From Spirochaetaceae bacterium (GTDB lineage: Bacteria; Spirochaetota; Spirochaetia; Treponematales; Breznakiellaceae): a stretch of DNA of 6,572 bases. The notes under the pieces were generated by a model. That model saw only the letters and a program-made list of their open reading frames with translations, was not told the DNA's origin and ran no database searches. Positions 1-6,233 of this stretch are shown here, one piece after another (position 1 is the first letter of the stretch; each line of letters begins with the position of its first letter). The stretch spans positions 1-6,572 of the forward strand of contig JAIRMY010000161.1 in the NCBI GenBank assembly GCA_031258335.1, given 5' to 3'. Both the position numbers and the translations under genes were made by a program.

Positions 1-991
1 TGAGCACTGCGGTTTGCAGCAACACAAAACGCCGGGTAAGCTCTATTATGTTTTCTGCAAAGAATTTTTTCGCAAAATCCGGCGCGAGGATGAAGCGCCC
101 GTTCTCCTCGTGCAGCATATTCTTCGCCGTCTTGTCCCGCTTGAAGAGGAGGCTGCGGAGAAGCCCCCCCGAATCCTCTGGAAATACTATCTCCGAGACG
201 CCTATGGTTTTTTCCGCCTCGTCTATGTTTACCGCCGAAACTATCTCCTCGTTTTCCAGAAACAGCGGCGGAAAATTCTGTAGATACGCTATGGGTCGTA
301 TATGGAGGTAACCGTAGCGGTCTATTTCCATGAAGAGCAGGGCGGGCAGCGCCTGCGCCGAACGCGCCTTGCGGACGACCCAGCCCTCGTAGAGAAGCGG
401 AATACCGGTAAAACGCGAGAATACCAGCGAGAGAAAGGAACTGAGCTCAGGCTTTTGAATCACGGTGTTGAGAAAGGCGGTCTCTGTCCAGCGGTGTCCC
501 ATGTCGTCTATACGGTAGACAAGGTTCCCCACCACGGCAAACGACGCGCCGTAAACTGTAAGGTTTGAGGATTTGCCATCGCCTTCGATTATGCCGCCCG
601 ACTCGTCCTCCAGCGCCAAAGATGCTTTTACCGATGCCCCGTCCCGCTGACTCAGCTTTAACGCGCAACGGAAAAAGCCGTTCGCGGCGCCCAACGGCTC
701 GCCTCCGGCGTTACGCAAGAGACCGGCGGCCAAGAGTTTTTCTATGAGGCGGCTTTCCGGGTTGAATATTAGCGGTCCGCGTTTTTCCGCGGCGCTTCCG
801 CCGCCGAAATCTACAAAAAAGCCTCTCGCCTGTCTGCCGTGTTCAGCAAGAAATTCCCGCAGAGCGTCACGTTCGACGCCGGTGTAACGCCGGTAATCCG
901 GCAACACTCCCCTGCCGCCGGAAAAACGTAACGCCGTCCCGCCGGAAAAACCATCGTCTATTCTTTCAAGCGTGAAGTAAAACCCAGCCAC
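1..991 (-). CDS. N-terminal part of a large protein, possibly SNF2-type helicase (3' end outside window)
   Basis: A minus-strand frame stays open for 330 codons from 991 to the left edge, after an in-frame TAA at 1001-1003. I translated it line by line and found no stop. The only early start is GTG at 989-991, giving MAGFYFTLERIDDGF. There is no Shine-Dalgarno site, but a strong promoter places its start point on this GTG. Recognisable stretches are FFVDFGGGS (58-66), SRLIEKLLAAGLL (80-92), IPLLYEGW (197-204), ALPALLF followed by an aromatic-rich strand (214-235), FPPLFLENEEI (240-250) and a FILAPDF stretch (300-306). The pattern of a strand-rich module, then PPLFLEN, then FI..DF before a helical segment recalls the accessory region ahead of the motor in bacterial SNF2 helicases. 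The motor (Walker A, DEAH) would lie beyond the window, so the function is tentative, although coding status is secure. Confidence 0.85.
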   Translation of the reverse strand, partial: MAGFYFTLERIDDGFSGGTALRFSGGRGVLPDYRRYTGVERDALREFLAEHGRQARGFFVDFGGGSAAEKRGPLIFNPESRLIEKLLAAGLLRNAGGEPLGAANGFFRCALKLSQRDGASVKASLALEDESGGIIEGDGKSSNLTVYGASFAVVGNLVYRIDDMGHRWTETAFLNTVIQKPELSSFLSLVFSRFTGIPLLYEGWVVRKARSAQALPALLFMEIDRYGYLHIRPIAYLQNFPPLFLENEEIVSAVNIDEAEKTIGVSEIVFPEDSGGLLRSLLFKRDKTAKNMLHEENGRFILAPDFAKKFFAENIIELTRRFVLLQTAVL

Positions 992-997
992 AAATCC

Positions 998-1026
998 ATT
1001 TTAGGCATACGCCAGAGAATTTTCAA
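998..1026 (-). promoter_or_regulatory. Sigma70-type promoter of the helicase-like gene
   Basis: On the minus strand TTGAAA (1021-1026) is followed by a 17-base spacer and TAAAAT (998-1003). Each hexamer matches the consensus at five of six positions. The base seven positions after the -10 box is the G of the GTG codon at 991, so the message would begin at or very near its start codon. The match is read directly from sequence; activity is inferred. Confidence 0.6.
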
Positions 1027-1105
1027 GCGGTCGGTGTATGCACTGAAAACCCGGGCCCCCCGCCGTGGTCTACACAAACCCGCGTAATTCCGCCATACTA
1101 TTCTC

Positions 1106-1321
1106 ATGGACGAATCCCAAAACAAAGGCAAACCGGAAGAAAAACTGGCGCTGGTAAGTTCCGACAAGGAAGCGTTACACGCATACCAGATGCGTGAGAT
1201 GGCGCTGTCCGACTGGACGAGCGGAGTAAACTTTGCCCGCGCCGGGACTGAGCGGAGCGGCATCGAGGACGCAAGGGAGCGAACGGCGTTTCAGGACCTG
1301 CTCGGTACGCAGAGAGCCTGA
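1106..1321 (+). pseudogene. C-terminal remnant of an Rpn/PD-(D/E)XK-type transposase-like protein
   Basis: This 71-codon plus-strand frame contains EEKLALVSSDKEALHAYQ and then REMALSDWTSGVNFAR. In the Rpn (recombination-promoting nuclease) / PD-(D/E)XK putative transposase family, a similar tail follows the nuclease core: a helix ending in 'isrDkeA...Y..Re.a..D...g...A', then a charged G/E/R-rich end. Full-length members have roughly 250-300 residues with the catalytic PD-(D/E)XK part at the N-terminus, and none of that is present. An in-frame TAA at 1085-1087 closes the frame upstream, and no ribosome binding site precedes ATG 1106. I read it as a decayed copy. It is transcribed divergently from the helicase-like gene and ends 26 bases from the yedE stop, tail to tail. 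A small functional protein is less likely. Confidence 0.6.
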
Positions 1322-1347
1322 AACGTCGTTAAACGTTATGATGAACT

Positions 1348-2439
1348 TTACGCGGCAGCGGATTTTGGGCGGCTCAGAAGCGCAAAAAGCGCGACAACAG
1401 CGAGACCCGCGACCACGGCGATTTTTCCGTTGACCGGTACGCCGGATCCGGAAGCCGCGATACCAAAGTTATGCGCGATGGCACCCGCCAGGATAAACGC
1501 CAGCACGCATACGCTTGCGTCTGCGTTTCCCTGACCCGCCTTGATGAGCTGGCGCAACGGGCAGCCGCCTATCAGCACGGAGCCGAAACCGACAAGAACC
1601 ATGCCGAGAAAATTCCACAACGCTTCCGTGTGCGCTATAGGCTGCCCCGCAAAGCCGGGTTTGAACTTCCCAATGAGCAGGTTTCCTACAAACGCCGCAA
1701 CGATTACCGCAAGATAACCGGCAAAAGACCAGCCTTTCTTTAGCAGGAAGAGGTCGCGGAAGCCGCCGGCGATGCAGAAGTTGCTCTCGTGGCAAAGCGC
1801 GCCTATAACAACCGCCGCGACAAGTGCGATGATCCAGGGCGCGTGCTGGGAACCGGGACCTTCAACGCTGAATTTGATGAAGGCGGGACTTATCACAAGG
1901 AACGCCAGCAAGAGAACGGCAAAGACCGGCATGATGAGAGCGTTAAGGCTTGCCGCCGGGCTGCCCTTGCCCGCATCGTCCCCGGCGGCGCTGTCAAGGT
2001 TGAAGCCCTTTTTCAGGGCAAACGCGCCGAGTGCGGTGCCGGCGAAAAATCCGGCAAGGCCGACAACGGCGTTCATGTCCCCCGCCCCGACACGAAGGGC
2101 CATCCGCAGCGGGCAACCCAGAAACACAAGGCAGCCTACCATGATGAAAAACGCGATGGTGAAGCGGATGAGCGGGCTTCTGGAAACCTGAACGGGCTTC
2201 CAGTCGCGCCGTACAACGGCGAGCAGGAAAGCGCCGAGTACGAACCCGGCGATTTCCGGCCTCAAGTACTGAACCGCCGCCGCGCCGTGCAAGCCGAGCG
2301 CCCCCGCGACATCACGGATAAAACAAGCGGCGCATAACCCCATGTTGGCGGGATTGCCCAGTGTCATAAGCGCGATTGCCGCCGCGCCTATCACCGCACC
2401 GGTTACGATGAACCAGATCCGATCTGTTTTAATTGACAT
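1348..2439 (-). CDS. yedE: YedE/YeeE-family membrane transporter linked to selenium metabolism
   Basis: The 363-residue protein is strongly hydrophobic with about ten membrane segments, and its length fits the family. It is an internal duplication. The first half carries NPANMGLCAACFIRD (29-43) and GCPLRM (108-113); the second half carries CHESNFCIAGGFRDL (216-230) and GGCPLRQ (291-297). Cysteines 36, 39, 109, 216, 222 and 293 are the family's conserved thiols. In YeeE-type thiosulfate transporters such cysteines line the path and relay a sulfur anion across the inner membrane. The 'NPANMGLCAACFIRD' type of signature belongs to the YedE branch proposed for selenium transport, usually next to yedF and other selenium genes. 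No yedF is visible here; it could be elsewhere. ATG 2437-2439 has an AGGAGG five bases upstream, so the start is firm. Transport of a selenium species is inferred from family, not shown. Confidence 0.88.
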   Translation of the reverse strand: MSIKTDRIWFIVTGAVIGAAAIALMTLGNPANMGLCAACFIRDVAGALGLHGAAAVQYLRPEIAGFVLGAFLLAVVRRDWKPVQVSRSPLIRFTIAFFIMVGCLVFLGCPLRMALRVGAGDMNAVVGLAGFFAGTALGAFALKKGFNLDSAAGDDAGKGSPAASLNALIMPVFAVLLLAFLVISPAFIKFSVEGPGSQHAPWIIALVAAVVIGALCHESNFCIAGGFRDLFLLKKGWSFAGYLAVIVAAFVGNLLIGKFKPGFAGQPIAHTEALWNFLGMVLVGFGSVLIGGCPLRQLIKAGQGNADASVCVLAFILAGAIAHNFGIAASGSGVPVNGKIAVVAGLAVVALFALLSRPKSAAA

Positions 2440-2444
2440 AAAAT

Positions 2445-2450
2445 CCTCCT
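2445..2450 (-). promoter_or_regulatory. Ribosome binding site of yedE
   Basis: A perfect AGGAGG stands five bases before the yedE ATG. It fixes the start and predicts strong translation. Confidence 0.85.
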
Positions 2451-2463
2451 AAGTTAAGGTTAT

Positions 2464-2518
2464 AAAAAAATATAAGAACAAGCGGTAAAAATGAGAAATA
2501 GTTTTTTCATTACCGCTT
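2464..2518 (-). terminator. Hairpin and T-rich tail, probable terminator of the pst transcript
   Basis: On the minus strand a 9-bp perfect stem, AAGCGGTAA (2510-2518) with TTACCGCTT (2480-2488), can be extended inward by TGA/TCA past a three-base bulge. It is followed by GTTCTTATA and seven T residues (2464-2470). The stem overlaps the stop codon (2517-2519) of the ATPase remnant, the usual position for an intrinsic terminator. The T tract starts about nine bases after the stem, so termination may be inefficient. Read on the plus strand it has no T tail. Confidence 0.5.
2469..2497 (-). promoter_or_regulatory. Possible promoter of yedE
   Basis: TTCTCA (2492-2497, four of six consensus bases), a 17-base spacer and TATATT (2469-2474, five of six) stand ahead of yedE. 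Transcription would begin near 2462, leaving a leader of about 22 bases that includes the AGGAGG site. The region is AT-rich, so a chance match is possible. The elements lie inside the hairpin described at 2480-2518. Confidence 0.35.
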
Positions 2519-2645
2519 AGCTCCTTGTATTAAAACGCGCAACAAATTGTTCAAGCCTCTTTTCTTTAGGGTTGTCAAATATATCCTGCGGAGAACCTTC
2601 CGCGTGAACTTTTCCTCCTTTCCATAGTATCAAACCTGTACATCC
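2517..2645 (-). pseudogene. C-terminal remnant of an ABC transporter ATPase (polar amino acid type)
   Basis: Immediately after the TAG of the pstA-pstB gene the same frame continues for 42 codons to a TAA. It encodes GLILWKGGKVHAEGSPQDIF, then DNPKEKRLEQFVARF. This matches the last ~40 residues of GlnQ/HisP-type ABC ATPases, the stretch after the H-loop ('...G.i...G.p.eiF.nPk.eRt..Fl.r'). The Walker A, signature and Walker B parts are absent, and the upstream ATPase already has its own complete end (KIFICESGQL...LLERLL). There is no start codon with a ribosome binding site, so this is a relic of a second ATPase gene. It could be expressed only by readthrough of the TAG, for which there is no direct sign. 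Confidence 0.7.
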
Positions 2646-4427
2646 CTAAAGTAATCTTTCCAGAAGCTTGTCTGAAATAGCTCCTGCCGATGTTAGTTCC
2701 GCGCCAAGTTGTCCGCTTTCGCAGATAAAAATTTTGTCTCCTAAGCGGCGCGCCTGACTTAGGCTGTGTGAAACCATTATTACCGGATAACTCGCGGCAA
2801 GCTGTAGCAGCAGATCCTCGATATTGCGGGCGGCGTGAACATCAAGGGAAGCGGTAGGCTCGTCCAGCAACAGCAACGAGGGTTCGAGCGAAAGCGTTCT
2901 AGCGAGGCATAGCCGTTGTTGTTGTCCGCCTGAGAGCCGCCGCGCTGGCATATCAAGGCGGTCCTTCACCTCGTCCCAAAGGCCGACGGAAACAAGGGCG
3001 CTTTCAATTTTTCCATGTTTTTCTTTTTCCGCGCAGCCGGCAGCTATGTGCAATGGGATAGCAAGATTGCGATAAATGCTAGTTGGGAAGAGGTTGGGCG
3101 TTTGAAACAACATCCCCACACGGCGGCGCAGTTCCAGAAGCGGTAGACCACACGCCGAATCGTATATGGAAAGCGGCTCCGCCCCAAAATTTACGCTAAC
3201 GCGCCCTGTGGTAACACAGCCTGAAAATTCTTCGTTAAGGCGGTTTATCGCCCGCAACAGCGTAGTTTTCCCCGAGCCGGAGCGCCCTATGATTACCGAA
3301 ATGCCGGAAGCCGGAAAGATGGCGCTTGCCTCGCGCAGAGCGAAGCGCCCATCGAACGAAACCGAAAGCCTGTCGATATGAACGGCATTAACAGGGGATA
3401 GTGAGGGCGGGGTTTTAGAGGCGGAACCTTGCGAACCCTGCGGGCTTCGACTGGTAGAGGGGACAGCGGAAGACGGGAGTATGGAGGCGCGCTGTAGCAA
3501 GGAGGAGTCTTTGTTGCTTCTTCCCACAAGGCCAAAACCCCGTGCCTTTTTCATTCCCGTTTCCAAAAGATGTGTCATAGCCACCATAGCGGCGGAAAGA
3601 CAGAGCAGTATCAGCGCGGCGGCGAAACCGCGCCCAAGCTCCGCGCTGTTCCGGTATTGGGATGCAACGTAATAGATGTAAAAAGGCAGCGCCTCGAACT
3701 TTGCGGCAAGGCCGGCGGGGAGTCCGCTGTTGGCGACCACGCCGGTAAGCATAATGACGGCAGTGTCTTCGGCGGCGCGGCCTGTCGCAAGCGCTATCCC
3801 CCGCCATAAGCCGCCCCTCGCGGCGGGGAGGAGCATTGAGCGCAAGGCTTGGCCTTTGGTAAACCCCAATGCGGCGCAACTGAGGCGCAAATCATCGGGC
3901 AAGGCGAGCAAGGCCTCCCGTGTATTTACGATGAGTACGGGGAGCACAAGCAGAGCGAGGCAGAACGCCGATAGCGTGAGACAGGTGTTAGCGGCTGGCA
4001 GCAAGGTACGACGCAGGAACAGGATGAAGGTAAAGCCGAAAAGCCCCACGACGATGGACGGAGTCCCCGCCAAAATATCGACTATGATGCCGACGGCGCG
4101 GCGCGCCCGTGACTTGGCGTATTCGGCAATAAAAATGCCGCAGCCTATGCCGGGGAATATGGCCAGACTCAGGGTTAAAAGGACAAGACACAGAGTGCCC
4201 GCCGCCGCAGGCCAGATGCCGTCCCAGACGGGGCGCAGTCCCAATATCCCCGCGAAAACCGGAGTGTTGCCAAAAAACAGGCTAATGTTGAGCGAGGGCG
4301 CCCCTCTTACCACCAAAAACACGAACAAAGCGCCTATGCCCAGCGACACAAAAAGAACTGCCGCCGTCCCGCCCAGCCGCAAAAGGTTAAACAACGGCGG
4401 GCTGTTTCTTGTTTTCAAGTTCTTCAT
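2646..4427 (-). CDS. Fused phosphate ABC transporter: PstA permease joined to PstB ATPase
   Basis: The 593-residue protein joins two normally separate subunits. Residues 1-295 are PstA: about six membrane segments (first at 19-41) and the EAA-type coupling loop within 171-223, from EALLALPDD to GRAAEDTAV. Residues 296-346 are a Ser/Pro/Gln-rich linker (STSRSPQGSQGSAS). Residues 347-593 are PstB with Walker A GRSGSGKT (381-388), Q-loop FQTPNLFP (441-448, Gln442), signature LSGGQQQR (498-505), Walker B LLLLDEP (518-524), D-loop SLD (527-529) and H-loop His554, so the ATPase looks active. ATG 4425-4427 follows AGAAGG (4436-4441) with 8-base spacing and overlaps the end of pstC by 41 bases, implying translational coupling. 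It would form the inner-membrane channel with PstC and power phosphate import. ATG at 3552-3554 (Met292) could in principle start a free ATPase, but its upstream site is weak. Confidence 0.9.
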   Translation of the reverse strand: MKNLKTRNSPPLFNLLRLGGTAAVLFVSLGIGALFVFLVVRGAPSLNISLFFGNTPVFAGILGLRPVWDGIWPAAAGTLCLVLLTLSLAIFPGIGCGIFIAEYAKSRARRAVGIIVDILAGTPSIVVGLFGFTFILFLRRTLLPAANTCLTLSAFCLALLVLPVLIVNTREALLALPDDLRLSCAALGFTKGQALRSMLLPAARGGLWRGIALATGRAAEDTAVIMLTGVVANSGLPAGLAAKFEALPFYIYYVASQYRNSAELGRGFAAALILLCLSAAMVAMTHLLETGMKKARGFGLVGRSNKDSSLLQRASILPSSAVPSTSRSPQGSQGSASKTPPSLSPVNAVHIDRLSVSFDGRFALREASAIFPASGISVIIGRSGSGKTTLLRAINRLNEEFSGCVTTGRVSVNFGAEPLSIYDSACGLPLLELRRRVGMLFQTPNLFPTSIYRNLAIPLHIAAGCAEKEKHGKIESALVSVGLWDEVKDRLDMPARRLSGGQQQRLCLARTLSLEPSLLLLDEPTASLDVHAARNIEDLLLQLAASYPVIMVSHSLSQARRLGDKIFICESGQLGAELTSAGAISDKLLERLL

Positions 4428-5292
4428 CCTTGTAACCTTCTGACTTTAACCATCTTCCTTTAACCATCTTTCTGGCAACAAGGCTTACCAGCGCGTTCAC
4501 AACAAATAAAAAAGCGCCGGCGGCGAAGAGCGAATTATAGGCCGACCCTCCTACTTCGTTGGCGGTAACCAAGGACATATGCGCGGTAAGAGTCCGCAGG
4601 CTGTCAGTAAGGGTAAGCGGCGCGTGAGGCGAGTTGCCCGATAGCATGAGGGGCAACAGGGTATCCCCTATGGCGCGGCCAAAGCCAAGCAAGGCGGCGG
4701 CCAGCAGCGGCTTTTTTGAAGCGGGAAAAACAAAATGCCACAAAAGCTCCAGCCGGGTCATACCCAAAGCGAGGCCGCCCGGGCACAACTCGTCAAGGCG
4801 CGGTTCCAGAGCCGATTCCAACACGAGAACCATAGTCGGTATGATAAGCAGTGTGAGCGTGAGCGAGGTTGAGAGCAGACACAAGCCTGAGCCGCCTAGC
4901 GCCTCCCGTACGAGCGGGGTTAGCAGAAATAGGGCGGCAAACCCGTACACAACAGTCGGAATAGCCGTCATAAACCGGATAATGGCGTGAAACGCCCGCG
5001 CCGCAAACGCCCCCCTATGCGCCAGCCGCCAACAGGCCGCCGCCACGGACGCAGGCCACGCTATAAACAACGTAGCGGTGGAGAGCACGAGAGAACCGGC
5101 AAGCATGGGAAGAATACCGAAGCGCCCCTCGTAGGGCGCCCAGACCCATGAAAACACCCCGCCCACTCCAAATTTGGACAAAGCGGGCGCTGCAAAAATG
5201 AGTATCATCGAAACAAGCGCCGCAACAGCCGCCATGGTGAGACCGGCGGCTATGGTAGAGGCAAAGCGTATGTAATCGGGGCGGACGCGCAT
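4387..5292 (-). CDS. pstC: Phosphate ABC transporter permease PstC
   Basis: The 301-residue integral membrane protein has the normal length and about six membrane segments. It makes the phosphate channel with PstA in the inner membrane. Family marks are LPMLAGSLVLS (61-71), IPTVVYGF (111-118), and the EAA coupling loop from ESALEPRLDELCPGGLALGM (159-178) to GFGRAIGDTLLPLMLSGNSP (203-222); the last matches the conserved 'AiGET...l.aGN.p' of PstC, with Asp for Glu. The order S-C-A-B and its place directly after pstS favour PstC over PstA. ATG 5290-5292 lies 11 bases after the pstS stop, with a weak AGGCGA-type site seven bases upstream, so coupling to pstS translation is likely. The hydrophilic end (WLKSEGYKDEELENKKQ) overlaps the next gene. 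Confidence 0.92.
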   Translation of the reverse strand: MRVRPDYIRFASTIAAGLTMAAVAALVSMILIFAAPALSKFGVGGVFSWVWAPYEGRFGILPMLAGSLVLSTATLFIAWPASVAAACWRLAHRGAFAARAFHAIIRFMTAIPTVVYGFAALFLLTPLVREALGGSGLCLLSTSLTLTLLIIPTMVLVLESALEPRLDELCPGGLALGMTRLELLWHFVFPASKKPLLAAALLGFGRAIGDTLLPLMLSGNSPHAPLTLTDSLRTLTAHMSLVTANEVGGSAYNSLFAAGAFLFVVNALVSLVARKMVKGRWLKSEGYKDEELENKKQPAVV

Positions 5293-5303
5293 GGCAAACT
5301 CGC

Positions 5304-6164
5304 CTAGTTTTCTTTATCCACCGGAATATAACCCGCCGCCGTGGTAATGTCCTTGCCTTCCGGCGAATAGATGTAGTCAATAAAGGACTTCGTTATCCCC
5401 GCTGGCTCGCCCTTGGTGTTCATATACAGCAGGCGGGTAACTTTATAGCTGCCGTCCTTGGCATTAGTCTGAGTAGGCGCCATGCCGTCAAATGTTACGC
5501 CCGCCACGGAGTTGTCCAGATGGCCTATACTGACATAACCGATAGCATTTTTATCCTGCGCTATCGCCGTTTTCATCGCCCCGTTGGAATTAACGACATT
5601 GGCCTTTGCCGAAAGGCTTCCCTTTTCCAGAGCCAACTCCTCAAAAGTTTCCCGCGTTCCGCTACCGTCTTCGCGTATATACACGTTGATATTCGCATCC
5701 GCGCCGCCGATCTCATTCCAGTTGGTGATTTCACCCGCGAAAATCTTCTTTACCTGTTCCTTAGAAAGAGCCTTTACCATGTTTGCCGGATTTACCGCCG
5801 CCGCAACACCGTCAATGGCGAATGGGAATGTCTTTAGTCCGTATTTCTCGACTTCATCAGGTTTTAGGGACCGTCCCGTATTGCCGATCTGGACAAGGCC
5901 CTCGCCCACCTGCTGAACGCCAACGCCGGAACCGCCGCCCGAAACCGTTATCCTGATGTCGGGATATGCTTCCATGATGTTCCGCGCCGCGTCCCGCATC
6001 ACCGGGATATGCGCCGTACCTCCTGAAATGTCTATAGTCCCCGATTTCTCGGCAAAGACAACATCAATTTTTTTTGCGGCGGACTTTTGGCCGCCGGCAA
6101 AAACCGCCAGTGCGTTTATCGCGGCAAGCGACAGCGCAATCAGAATCTGTTTACCAGTTCTCAT
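5304..6164 (-). CDS. pstS: Periplasmic phosphate-binding protein PstS
   Basis: The 286-residue protein captures phosphate outside the inner membrane and delivers it to PstC/PstA. A signal peptide spans about 1-23 (LIALSLAAINALAVFA, then GGQ). There is no lipobox cysteine, so export as a soluble or otherwise anchored protein is suggested. PBP-like binding marks are ISGGTAHIPV (46-55), SGGGSGVG (75-82), the DGV loop (118-120), IFAGEITNWNEIGG (141-154), REDGSGTRETF (164-174, the classic phosphate loop) and IGYVSIG (208-214). The GGTAHIPV segment stands where many PstS proteins have a GS(S/T)T loop. Length fits the short bacterial PstS class. ATG 6162-6164 follows a perfect AAGGAGG with six-base spacing. 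Start of the pst operon; a different oxyanion as ligand cannot be excluded by sequence alone. Confidence 0.92.
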   Translation of the reverse strand: MRTGKQILIALSLAAINALAVFAGGQKSAAKKIDVVFAEKSGTIDISGGTAHIPVMRDAARNIMEAYPDIRITVSGGGSGVGVQQVGEGLVQIGNTGRSLKPDEVEKYGLKTFPFAIDGVAAAVNPANMVKALSKEQVKKIFAGEITNWNEIGGADANINVYIREDGSGTRETFEELALEKGSLSAKANVVNSNGAMKTAIAQDKNAIGYVSIGHLDNSVAGVTFDGMAPTQTNAKDGSYKVTRLLYMNTKGEPAGITKSFIDYIYSPEGKDITTAAGYIPVDKEN

Positions 6165-6195
6165 ACAATTCCTCCTTAAATATAATCCTTTTCAT
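6151..6195 (-). CDS. Possible 14-codon leader peptide overlapping pstS
   Basis: ATG 6193-6195 opens the peptide MKRIIFKEELYENW, ending in TAA at 6151-6153 just inside pstS and in another frame. AGGAG (6201-6205) stands five bases ahead, an ideal spacing. The AAGGAGG of pstS lies inside the leader, so ribosomes on the leader would pass over the pstS start signal and could reinitiate there. No run of regulatory codons and no attenuator hairpin is evident. It is either a coupling leader or a leftover start site. Confidence 0.45.
   Translation of the reverse strand: MKRIIFKEELYENW
6171..6177 (-). promoter_or_regulatory. Ribosome binding site of pstS
   Basis: A perfect AAGGAGG lies six bases before the pstS ATG. 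It fixes the pstS start and lies within the leader reading frame. Confidence 0.85.
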
Positions 6196-6220
6196 AAAAA
6201 CTCCTAAAAACAAAATATGC

Positions 6221-6233
6221 GGCTACAGTAGCC
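6221..6233. promoter_or_regulatory. 13-bp palindrome upstream of pstS, operator candidate
   Basis: GGCTACAGTAGCC is a perfect inverted repeat of two 6-base arms around one base. It lies just upstream of the leader ribosome binding site and near the expected transcription start of the operon, where a repressor would act. It also overlaps the TAG of the membrane-protein remnant, so it may be incidental. It does not resemble a PhoB box. Confidence 0.3.

Noticed and set aside
14..283. 89-codon plus-strand open frame at the left edge
   Set aside because: It is antisense to the long minus-strand helicase-like frame, which has more protein-like content.
958..1263. 101-codon minus-strand open frame
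   Set aside because: Most of it is antisense to the transposase-like remnant and the rest overlaps the promoter and start of the helicase-like gene. Only its last residues (MPKMDLWLGF) are of interest, as noted under the possible frameshift.
1322..1338. Small palindromes AACGTCGTT and AACGTT after yedE, as a terminator
   Set aside because: The stems are only 3-4 bp, with no T tract; no convincing yedE terminator was seen.
1789..2337. 182-codon plus-strand open frame
   Set aside because: It is antisense to yedE, lacks a ribosome binding site and reads as charged low-similarity sequence typical of GC-rich shadow frames.
3730..4443. 237-codon plus-strand open frame
   Set aside because: It is antisense to the PstA half of the fusion, is full of Ser/Arg/Pro/Lys from the opposite strand's Leu/Ala codons, and has no recognisable motif.
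6169..6203. TTAGGA-N17-TATATT as a pstS promoter
   Set aside because: The spacing is ideal, but transcription would begin inside or after the pstS ribosome binding site, removing it from the message.
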